Part shown: positions 1 to 9,550 of the stretch, in pieces
Numbering within the stretch: the stretch's first letter is position 1
Layout of the letters: each line of letters starts with the position of its first letter
Source: Dugong dugon
Lineage: Eukaryota > Chordata > Mammalia > Sirenia > Dugongidae
Length of the DNA: 64,000 bases
Reading direction: 5' to 3'
Assembly: GCA_030035585.1 (NCBI GenBank)
Contig: CM057472.1
Coordinates: forward strand, 87,107,601-87,171,600
Notes under the pieces: generated by a model
Seen by the model: only the letters and a program-made list of their open reading frames with translations
The model's database searches: none
Told to the model about the DNA's origin: nothing
Made by a program: the position numbers and the translations under genes

Positions 1-165
1 ATACTATGCTAAGAGCTTCATATGTATTGCCTAGTTTAATTCTCACAACAAACTTGTAAGGCGGAGTCTATTATCGTTACCAGTTTACAGAGGAGGATAC
101 TGAATTTAAACAGTGAGTTTCTTCCTCAGGGTCACACAATTAGTAAAAGTTAGAGCTGAGATGAT
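1..165 (-). repeat. MIR SINE fragment
   Basis: The order 'attctcacaacaaact', 'ttaccagtttacagaggagg' and 'ggtcacacaattagtaaa' is the diverged antisense MIR core. The copy is cut by the window start and is strongly mutated, as expected for this ancient family. Confidence 0.75.
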
Positions 166-1949
166 GTAAATACTGCTGCTATCGTGACTGCTGAGGCCAT
201 CTCTACCAACTCAATCATAACTTGGTGAAGAAAAAAGGAAATAAGCTCTTAGGAAAAGGTTGGTGATGATTCTCTGGTTAAACCCACTCTAGGGAATGGT
301 CTCTTGCTACCAGTTAAAGACTCTACTTCATAGGAAAGGTCATTTAATCAGTCAGAAACATCCAGCTGGGAGACTGGATACAATTACCTATTTTTTTTCC
401 CACCTTGCCATTGATTGTTCTGAGAGGAAAAGCATTTTTTGCCTGATTTCTCACTTTGACTGGGCAAATTGATGTTACTCAACCTTTAGTGGAGGAAGAA
501 TGATTTTTCATTATGAGACCTGAGACGGAAGTAGCTGTTCTTGGTATAAATGCCAAGCAATGGAATATCTTTGCCTGGAGATGTCCACTGCATCTTCACT
601 TTTGCTCCAGCCCAGTATTTTCAGTAAAGTTGGAGCTATTTGTCTCTAACAGCCTCAAAAAGCCAGAATAAGTCAAAGATTTTTTTTAGGCTTATTGTGA
701 ATTTTCAATCTGATTCTGTGAGTCTCTTATTTAGCTTTGCATTTTTTTTTTTAACTCTTTAAGATAAATTCAGTGGAAATCATTGCTTTCTAAAAATGTC
801 ACTTATTTACAGCAAATGTAATTTACCACAACATTCCCACTGAGACAAAATCTCTTGTGTCTTCAAATGTCTCAAAGGAAACAAAAAAGTAGTCCTTGTA
901 CACATATACCTACAGGGATAAAATAATCATTGAGCTAATTAATTAGCTAATGTTTTCTAAAATTGCTTTGCAAATGTAGAAATGACTATCCCATTAGTGT
1001 TATGGTGCTTCTGTAACCTTGTGTCCTGTCCCCGTGTGGACAATGCACTACAGCTAGTTTCTGCACAAATTTCAAGAGACGTATCAGGACAGATTTTTTT
1101 GCATGACAAATCAGCGAAGATGTAACATAGGACAGCAACACTGCACACCAATTATAAACCAATAAATTCTCCTTCTCTCTTCCTCTTTCTGTCCCTCACC
1201 AGACAGTATTGGCAGATGCTCTATCTCATACTTAATGAGAAAATAGAAACTATTCAAGTTATGCTTGCTAACCTTCTCTCCTTCCACCTTTAGATCTACC
1301 TTCAGAGATACTCCCTGCTGCTTTCTTTTCTCCTGTCTTGTAGGATGGGCTGTCCTCCTCCTCCTGAGTGCAGCTGTTATTCTCTTTTGCCTCTTTTGCA
1401 ATTTAAGCATTTTAAGCACTCCTTCTCTTTTCAGTTAACTTCAATCTTCTCCTTCATCTCCACTCCATCCCCCCAGCTAGAGACTTGCTCAAAATCATTT
1501 CTTTGATTCTGTATCCTGCTTAACTTACACCTTAGCTTATCCCTTGCTTTGATGGAAACACTTCTTGAGAAGAGTTGTCTATACCTCTTATCCTCTCTAC
1601 CTCACAGTTACTACTTAACCTTCTCCACTTGAGTGAGAATCACTTTATTATATGCTCCCACAACCCTCAGCTTATAATTTTATCATAATTTTTATTATAG
1701 TTCTTACACATTATATTTTAATGATCTATATTCATGTGCTTCCCTAATAGACTGAGTTTCTAGAAGGCAGTTAGTAGGGTATATATAGACTGGATATTCT
1801 CTTCAGAGTTAAGCATAATTACTGGCACACGAATACATGGAAAATATTTTTCTGGAAATTAATAAATGTTTGTGAACATCAGTTATGGAATTATTGCACC
1901 AAACTTCCAATGTCTACTTGTATCCATTTTTTCTATAACATGTCATTCA
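166..1949. other. Single-copy intronic sequence
   Basis: No repeat family, exon or RNA gene was recognised. It is AT-rich, with short T-runs near 661-690 and 740-752. Frames at 957-1151 and 1111-1419 on the minus strand lack codon bias and domain resemblance. Confidence 0.6.
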
Positions 1950-2445
1950 TGCCCTTATTCATGAGTACAGTAAATGCCCATGGAGTGCTTTCTCTTTCAG
2001 AAATTCTGTTCTAAGTGTTGGTGTATGTGGTGAATGAGGCCGTATAGAAAGTCCCTGAATCTATGGAATTTACCTTATGATTGAAGGAGACTAATAATAA
2101 ATCTGCAAACAACTAATTAAGATACTTTAAGATAATGATAAGTGCTATAAAGAAAATAAAAGAGGAAATGTGATAGTAAGTGGCAAGGAGGCTGGATCTC
2201 CTCTAGACTGAGTGGTCAGGGAAAGACTCCCTGAGGTGGTGATATTTAAGCTGAGTCCCAAGATGAAAGAAGGAGTCAGCCACATGAAGACTTGAGGAAA
2301 GCCCATTCCAATCAGGGGAACCTGAAAGGACAAAAAGGACCCAAGTGTGGCAAGGGCAAGCTTGGCATGCTCAGGAAACAGAAGGAGACCATGTGGCTGT
2401 GACTCTGTGAGAAAGGGAGGGAGAGGAACAAAATGTTTGTGACTA
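1950..2445 (-). repeat. LINE L2 3' region, antisense
   Basis: Successive matches to the antisense L2 consensus: 'ttctgttctaagtgttgg', 'gataatgataagtgctat', 'tggtcagggaaagactcc', 'agcccattccaatcaggg' and 'ggcatgctcaggaaacag'. These follow the usual order of an L2 3' end read backwards. It is old and diverged. Confidence 0.75.
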
Positions 2446-3795
2446 GACATTCTGCTTTACTAAAAAGATCCAAATCAGGCATACTGAGGAGGTGGAGCCA
2501 AGATGGCAGAGTGGTCAGATGCTTCCGGTGGACCCTCCTATAACAAAGACCCGAAAAAACAAATGATTAGATTATAAATGGCAATCTGGGAGCCCTGAAC
2601 ATCAAAGGCAGAGTTGGCGAACCAGACTGAGTGGCAGGGGGAGGGAGAGACGGTTCAGAAGCAGCGAGGAGTTGCCAGACCTGACCTGGCGAGAGCCTGA
2701 GCCCTTCAGGCCTGCTCGGGAGGTGTGTTTTCCACACCGGGAGAAACTCAGCACCAGAGACTCTACATGGCAACCCAGAACCATTGAGAAGCAGCCCTCC
2801 ATGAAAAATAAGTACTTACGTATGGCTTACCGCACAGATCAAAAACACCTCCCTTAGGGAGAAACCTCTCTCCCGTTTACCTCCCTACTCTCTGCTCTGC
2901 ACCGAGTCCCAGACTGGCTTCAGCAATTGCCGAGTCCCCTGGGCTGGAAGTAAGATCCGTCACATGCCTGGAGCCATTCTCCCTGCCTTGGAGAGTGAAC
3001 AAATTAACAGAGGAAAAAATAAACTGCTGGCTCCCCTAAGCCAGGAAACCAGGGTAGGCACAGCTCCTTTGCCTAGGACTTTGAGTACCTTTCCCCCTGC
3101 ATAGACTTGTGTGGGCCCATCTCAACAGCGTAGGCCCTCGTTATCGCAGTACAACAGGGTTTATACCGGAACTCTAACTTCAACTCTTTCAGCTGTGAAG
3201 TGGCAGATTCTTGACGTTTGACACTGCTCTGCCCATTAAGCAGGGTCCTCACCTACCCACATCAGGGGCCTGAGGACAGGTGGCTCCACCCATACCACCT
3301 AACCACCTGAGATAGGGGCCCATGAATAAGAGGTACCCCGTAGTCCTTACAGCCAACAGCATTAGGTGCTCATAGTCTGGCTGAAAAACCCACCCATCTA
3401 CATGCTGTAGGGAACAGGGACACACCTTCCTCCTGGACACTTGAGGGCAGCCATCAGCCCCCTGCCTTGCTCAGAGTGTGTCCCCCTGCTGCAGCCAGGT
3501 GCCTTTGCCTACACCTATCACCCCTGCCTGTCTAGGACAGTAAGTGAGAGCCTACACCACACACTTGGTGACTATCTACCTGGGCACCTAAGCTGAATCC
3601 ATACAGAAGGAGTGGGCAGACTCCTGAGCTCACATACCTAGTAACAGATCTAACCACCTGATGATAGGACGTTAGAGCTTCGAAGGTGCCAATAATCAAA
3701 CTAACTCATATAAACAGCCTATTTGGGCATATCAAAACAAAACAAGAAGCTAGGACACAGTAAGCAAACATAAAACAAATAAATATAATAACTTA

Positions 3796-4270
3796 TTGAT
3801 GGCTCAGAGACAACAGTCAATATCAAATGACATAAAGAGGCAATCCATGATGGCTTCAGCAAGCTCCCGAAATAAAGAATCTAGAAATTTTCCAGAGGAA
3901 GAAAATTTCTTGGAATTACCGGAGGCAGAACACAAAAGATTAATATACAGAACTCTTCAAGAAATTTGGAAGGAAATTAAGCAAAACGCAGAACACGCAA
4001 TAGAGGAAATTAAAAAGATTAGAGAAGAGCATAATGACAAATTTAACAGGTTGCAAGAATCCAGAGAGACAGCAGTCAGAAATCCAGAAGATTAACAATA
4101 AAATTTCAGAATTAGACAACGCAATAGAAAGTCATAGGAGCAGAATTGAGGCAATGGAAGTCAGAATTAGTGAGAATGAAGATAAAGCACTTGACACCAA
4201 TTTATCTGAGGAAAAATCAGAAGGATTTAAAAAAATGAAGAAACCCTAAGAATTCTGTAGGACTCTATCG
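3796..4270 (+). pseudogene. L1 ORF1 remnant, N-terminal part, frameshifted and truncated
   Basis: L1 ORF1 encodes an RNA-binding coiled-coil chaperone that coats the L1 RNA. Here the first 99 codons from 3796 (MMAQRQQSISNDIKRQSM...) are open up to 4095. The homologous reading then continues in the next frame (4034-4249), so there is one frameshift near 4075. The sequence is charged and heptad-like (LQEIWKEIKQNAEHAIEEIKK), as in the ORF1 coiled coil. The RRM and C-terminal domains are absent because the element jumps to ORF2 sequence near 4270. The start resembles the one in the antisense copy at about 22.9 kb. Confidence 0.8.
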
Positions 4271-4699
4271 AGTGGGTCTGGAGAGACTGTAACACTTGTA
4301 CACTGTTGGTGGGAATGTAAAATGGTACAACCGCTTTGGAAATCGATTTGGCGCTTCCTTAAAAAGCTAGAAATAGAAGTAACATTTGATCCAGCTATCT
4401 TGCTCCTTGGAATATATCCTAGAGAAATAAGAGCCATCACGTGAATAGATATATGCACACCCATGTTCATTGCAGCACTGTTCACAATAGCAAAAAGATG
4501 GAAACAACCTAGGTGCCCATCAATGGACGAATGGATAAACAAATTATGGTATATCCACACAATGGAGTACTGTGCAACGATAAAGAACAACGATGAAGCT
4601 GTGAAACATCTCATATCATGGAGGAAGCTGGAGGTCATTACGCTGAGTGAATTTAGTCAATCACAGAAGGACAAATATTGTATAAGACCACTATTATAA
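4271..4699 (+). pseudogene. L1 ORF2 remnant, extreme C-terminus
   Basis: The segment encodes the last part of the L1 ORF2 protein, beyond the reverse transcriptase. The final frame (4463-4699) reads [15 protein letters not shown]...[18 protein letters not shown] and ends with a stop at 4697-4699. That is the usual ORF2 end and aligns with the antisense copy ending at 18412. The upstream part from 4280 (the 'gtgggaatgtaaaatggtac' stretch) is in a broken frame. It has no catalytic domain. Confidence 0.8.
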
Positions 4700-5671
4700 G
4701 AACTCAAGAAAAGATTTAAACACAGAAGAAAACATTCTTTGATGGTTACGAGGGTGGGGAGGGAGGGAGAAGGTTATTTCCTAACTAGATAGTAGATAAG
4801 AATTATCTTAGGTGAAGGGAAAGACAGCACTCACTACAGGGGAATTCAGCACAACTGGACTAAACCAGAGCTAAGAAGTTTCCTGAATAGAATCAAACAC
4901 TTCAAGGGACAGAGTAGCAGGGGTATGGGTCTGGGGACCATGTTTTCAAGGGACATCTAGGTCAATCGGCATAACAAAGCTTATTAAGAAAATGTTCTGC
5001 ATCCTACTTTGGTGAGTGGCGTCTGGGGTCTTAAAAGCTTGCAAGTGGCCATCTAAGATGCATCAATTGGTCCCAACCACCTGGAGTAAAGGAGAATGAA
5101 GAACACCAAAGACACAAGGAAAGTAGTAGCCCAAGAGACAAAAAGGGCCGCATAAACTTCATCAGCCTGAGACCAGAAGAACTAGATGGTGCCCAGCTAC
5201 CACCAAGGACCACCCTGACAGGGAACACAGCAGAGAGTCCTGGATGGAGCAGGAGAAAGGTGGGGTGCAGAACTCAAATTCTAGTAAGAAGTCCAGACTT
5301 AATGGTCTGACTGAGACTGGAGGTACCCCGGAAAGCATGACCCCTGGATTCTCTATCAGCCCAGAACTAAAACAATTTCCAAGGCCAACTTGTCAGACAG
5401 GGATTGGACTGAACTGTAGGACATAAAGTGATACTGGTGAGGAGTGTGCCTCTTATCACAAGTAGATACAAGAGACTAAATGGGCAGTTTCTGTCGGAAG
5501 GTGAGATGGGAAGGCAGATAGGATTAGCAGCTGGTTGAGTGGACATGGGGAATCAAGGGTGGAAAGCAGGAGTTGCTGTCACAGTATGGAGAGAACAATT
5601 AGAGTCACATAATGATGTATGTATAAATTTTTGTATGGGAAAAAATAAAAATAAAAAAAAGATCCAAATCA

Positions 5672-6230
5672 AGCAACATCAGCTTATCAAGCTTATCTTC
5701 AGCCTATTTATCCCCTGGGTTGATTTTCTCTCTCCCTTTATGCTGGAGGGCAGATGTCTCTCCATGTTTGCAAGCTCCCCTATTCACCTGTACTCGGCAA
5801 CTTCTCTCATCGTCACCTCCTGGATTTTACTCTTCAATTATCCTCGCTCTTTATTTTACCCTTCATCTTCCTTCTCTATTTGTTTCTTCTCCTCAGGCTG
5901 CACCCATGTACTGGTGTACTCTGTCCTTACATAAAACCCTTCTCTTGACCTTGAAACTTTGAGCTCAGGAAGACAAAGAATGCCTCTTCTCCTCAAATGG
6001 CAAGAAAGGAGACAAAACAAAGTGATTGTGAGGTCTGAAAAGAAAATGTGAAAAAACTCCCATAGGATGGCCCATATCTTCTCTAGACGAGAAGTGAGGT
6101 GGTGTGCTTGTGGGAAGAATGAAGGCATACCGCCGTTATCACCCATTCACTCAGGTTTCAAAGTTTAGAGTAAGCTTTGATCTTTGCTTTTCACTCCCTT
6201 TCTTCCTCTTTGCCCTCATTTAATCAGATC
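5672..6230. other. Single-copy intronic sequence
   Basis: It contains a pyrimidine-rich stretch (5690-5930). No repeat family or gene was recognised. The frames at 5539-5962 start in the L1 tail and run into this stretch, and look like chance. Confidence 0.5.
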
Positions 6231-6316
6231 TGCCTTGAAAACCCTATGGAGCAGTTCTACTGTGCAATACACGGGGTCACTATGAGTTGGAATTGACTTG
6301 AGAACAACTTACAAAC
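6231..6316 (+). repeat. Afrotherian tRNA-derived SINE, 3' fragment
   Basis: Only the tail half is present: 'aaccctatggagcagttc' followed by 'gtcactatgagttggaattg'. The tRNA-like head is missing and the poly-A-like end is short. Confidence 0.75.
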
Positions 6317-6417
6317 CAATCAGTCACCAAATCCCTTGTTCTATTTCTCACTTTTTTCTATCCTCTTCTTTCTGGGCCCTCCACTTCCACCTCTCCCTCT
6401 GTCACATACCTTTGCTA

Positions 6418-6879
6418 TTGTAGTAGTAGAGTCCTTGACGGAGCGGGAGAAAAGTGGGGTGCAGAACTCAAATTCTAGTAAACAGACCAGACTTAATGGT
6501 CTGACTGAGACTGGAGGAACCCCAGAAGACATGGCCCCCGAACTCTCTGTTAACCCAGAACTAAAACCATTCCCAAAGCCAGCTCTTCAGACAAAGATTA
6601 GACTGGACTATAAGACATAAAATGATACTTGTGAAGAGTGTGCTTCTTAGTTCAATCAGATACATGAGACCAAATGGGCAGCTCCTGTCCAGAGGTGAGA
6701 AGAGAAGGCAGAAAGGGGTAGGAGCTGATTGAAAGTACATGGGAAATCAGGGTGGAAAGAAGCAGTGTGCAGTCACATTATAGGGATACCAACTAGGATT
6801 ACATAACACCGTGTGTATAAATTTTTGTATGAGAAACTAACTTAAACTTTCACTTAAAGCACAATTAAAAAAAAAAAAG
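6418..6879 (+). mobile_element. L1 3' end, 5'-truncated copy
   Basis: From 'gagtccttgacggagcgg' onward it aligns through its length with the 3'UTR of the L1 at 5235-5655 (shared landmarks 'gggtgcagaactcaaatt', 'cttaatggtctgactgag', 'ataaatttttgtatg'). It ends in an A-run at 6868-6879. This is a typical 5'-truncated retrotransposition product. The frame at 6336-6620 is 3'UTR sequence and not a gene. Confidence 0.85.
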
Positions 6880-7050
6880 AAGAGGTATGAGGAGACTGAG
6901 AGAAAATGGTATCATGGAAGCCAAGAAAGTAGAGTTTCCAAGTGGGTGGTATGATCAGCAGGGATCAGTGCCAAAAACATAACCAAGACATTGAGAACTG
7001 AAAGTTCCACGGTAGCTGAGAACTCACAGGTCATGGATAATCATTTGTTT
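6880..7050 (-). repeat. Probable L2 fragment, antisense
   Basis: Weak resemblance to internal antisense L2 sequence (ggaagccaagaaagtagag, then 'accaagacattgagaactg'). The copy is short and diverged. It could be single-copy sequence. Confidence 0.4.
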
Positions 7051-7364
7051 TGTTTCTGAATCAGATAGACATAAGCATTTTAAAATTCAAGGCAAGACAG
7101 CCAGTAGAAATGGAGAAGCTAAAGACATAAGAAACAAATGTCGAAACAGCATCCCAGGGGATAATTCCAAACTTGTCTCATATATTCATTAGATAAAGCA
7201 CATTTAAATAACCTTGGTAAAAAATATTTTGTAGGTTTATTTTAATTTGTAATTTAAAAAAAGGAATGTCCTTATGTAATCTTTCTATAATCCATGTTTT
7301 ACACTTACATTATCCTTCCCCCTAATGGACAAGCTCTAATGGTAATACCAGAAAAATGGTATCT

Positions 7365-8452
7365 GTGTTTTTTGACTATGATTTCACTAGATTGTGTGGA
7401 TCATAATAAATTATGGACAACATTGTGAAGCCTGTGAATCCCATAACACTTAATTGTTCTCATGCAGAACCTGTACATAGACCAAGAGGCAGTCGTTCTA
7501 ACAGAACTAAGGGATACTGCGTGGTTTAAAATCAGGAAAAGTGTGTATCAGGGTTGTATCCTTTCACTATACTTATTCAATCTGTATGCTGAGCAAATAA
7601 TCCAAGAAGCTGGACTATATGAAGAAGAATTCAGCATCAGGATTGTATGAGGACTCATTAACAACCTGCGATATGTAGATGACACAGCATTGCTTGCTGA
7701 AAGCAAAGAGGACTTGAAACACTTACTGATGAAGATCAAAGACTATAGCTTTTTCAGTATGGATTACACCTCAACATAAAGAAAACGAAAATTCTCACAA
7801 CTGGACCAATAAGTAACATCATGATAAACGGAGAAAATTCTGAAGTTGTTAAGGATTTCATTTTACTTGGACCCACAGCCAACACCCACAGAAGCAGCAG
7901 TGAAGAAATCAAATGACATATTGCATTGGCAGATGTGCTGTAAAAGACCTCTTTAAAAAAGCAAAAATGTCACTTTGGAGACTAAGGTGTGCCTGACCCA
8001 AGCCACTGTGTTTTCAATCACTTCGTATGAATGTGAAAGCTGAACAATGAATAAGGAAGCCCAAAGAAGAACAGATGTATTTGAATTATGGTGTTGCTGA
8101 AGAATATTGAATATACCATGGACTGCCAGAAGAACAAACAAATCTATCTTGGAAGAAGTGCAGGCATGATGCTTCGTGGAAATAAGGATGGCAAGACTTT
8201 GTCACATATACTTTGAACATATTATCAGGAGGGACCAATCCCTGGAGAGGGACATGATGCTTGGTAAAGTAGAGGGCCAGCAAAAGAGAGCAAGACCCTC
8301 AACGAGATGGATTGACATAATAGCTACAATGATAGGCTCAAACCTATCAATGATTGTGAGGATGGAGCAGGACCAGGCAGTGTTTTGTTCTTTTGTACAG
8401 AGAGTCACTGTGAGTTGGAACCAACTTGATGGCACATAACAACAACAACCAT
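7365..8452 (+). mobile_element. RTE/BovB-type LINE, 5'-truncated, with RT remnant and 3' end
   Basis: RTE LINEs encode an endonuclease and a reverse transcriptase and lack long poly-A tails. This copy starts inside the RT domain (7370-7400, 'gattgtgtggatcataat') and reads RNLYIDQEAVVLTELRD and YQGCILSLYLFNLYAEQII from 7462. After an in-frame TGA at 7648-7650 it continues in the same frame to LRYVDDTALLAESKEDL, so the catalytic YVDD (7672-7683) is intact as written. Downstream, frameshifts break the frame; the C-terminal part is still recognisable at 8176-8439 (GKVEGQQKRARPSTRWID). The element ends with 'gttggaaccaacttgatgg' and a short (AAC)n tail (8440-8450). The 3' tail resembles the SINE tails in this window. 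Confidence 0.88.
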
Positions 8453-9360
8453 TAGATTTTGCTGGAGTTGTGTTGCTTGAAGGTCCCAGCATCTATTCAT
8501 AGTAATAAAATTTAAAAACCACAGTTGTAGAACAGTAAAGCATTGGGGATTTTTTTTATCTGTTTTATAAATGGACACAAACTTCATAGATTTGTAACTT
8601 TAAGACACCGAAGAATATTTGGAAGACAATGTCAATTCAGTTGACTTTAATTCAATTTAAGGCATTTGTTGAATGCCATGCATTTTTATTAACAAAGATA
8701 TGGCAGGATTTTGCCATTTTTTTCTGTTTTGTATGTTTATTGCACAAAGGATTTATAGCACCTAAGAATGTAGTTGGTAGAAAAGATTTACATACACAAA
8801 GCACTTGAAGAACCTAATCATGAAGGATGTAACAAAATGTTCTTATCACATGGCAAAATCAGCGGTACCAGAAATGTTTACAAAGTCTTTCAGGAAGAGA
8901 GAGAGACCAGCATGTACCAGAATATCGGGAGCATCTCCATCTACCGTCTGCCTAAATGGTGTTCTTCACTGGAGAGAATTCAGCTAAATTATTCTTATCA
9001 GAACAAACGTAAATGATGAATAACCCAGGGGCAGTGCAAGGCATCAAAATACAGCAGGTCCTTGAGGACAGACTGTCTTATTTATTATTGTATCCTCAGG
9101 GCCAGGCACCACGGCTGCCGTTTATTAAAGTGCATAGTCAATCCTGAATTAATTATATTTGGCCATTGAATACGTGCAGCTGAGGCTTTCTGGATGTTCT
9201 CCAATTAGTGATGCTGATGAGGAAGAGCACCAGCGTCCAAGAGAGAGTTGTGAAGACTTCACCTATAGAGCAATGGGAGTGAAAACATCCTTGGAAGAGA
9301 AGAACAGACTAAGTGTTGTAATTGGCCACACTCGTCTAGCTCCCGTCTCCATCTTAACAT
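8453..9360. other. Single-copy intronic sequence
   Basis: No repeat or gene was recognised. Frames at 8774-9016 and 8805-8987 overlap in different phases and lack any domain resemblance. Confidence 0.5.
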
Positions 9361-9550
9361 TGTCTTTGTGGTTGTTGGTTGCCATGGAGTCAGCGCCAAC
9401 TCATGGTGGCCTTAAGTATAGTAGAATAAAATGTTGCCCGATCCTGCACTATCTTCATGATCATGTGTATGCTTGAGTCTGTCGTTGTGGCTATTGTGTT
9501 GATCCATCTCACTGAGAGTTTTTCTCAGTTTTGTTGGCCCTTCTGATAAA
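9361..9550 (-). repeat. RTE LINE 3' end fragment, antisense
   Basis: The order 'gccatggagtcagcgccaac', 'tgttgcccgatcctgcac', 'gttgtggctattgtgttga' and 'ccatctcactgagagttttt' is the reverse complement of the RTE 3' end seen at 8300-8440, though diverged. About 190 bases remain. Confidence 0.75.

Larger units (their letters stand above)
2478..5655 (+). mobile_element. L1 element, 5' and 3' ends present, middle deleted
   Basis: The copy begins with the L1-type start (gaggaggtggagccaagatgg at 2486), carries a 5'UTR of about 1.3 kb, an ORF1 start at 3796, then jumps near 4270 directly into the last part of ORF2 and the 3'UTR, ending in an A-rich tail (5641-5660). It is flanked by a perfect 16-base target-site duplication (2462-2477 and 5656-5671, aaaaagatccaaatca). 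Comparison with the antisense copy at 17.4-24.2 kb shows that about 3.6 kb, including most of ORF1, the endonuclease and the reverse transcriptase, is missing. It is therefore non-autonomous and cannot encode its own machinery. It may have been inserted already deleted, or deleted later. Confidence 0.9.

Noticed and set aside
1111-1419. 102-codon minus-strand frame
   Set aside because: Basic, low-complexity translation of a pyrimidine-rich + strand stretch, without recognised domain.
3796-4699. Frames that look like small host genes
   Set aside because: They are ORF1 and ORF2 remnants of an internally deleted L1, bracketed by a target-site duplication.
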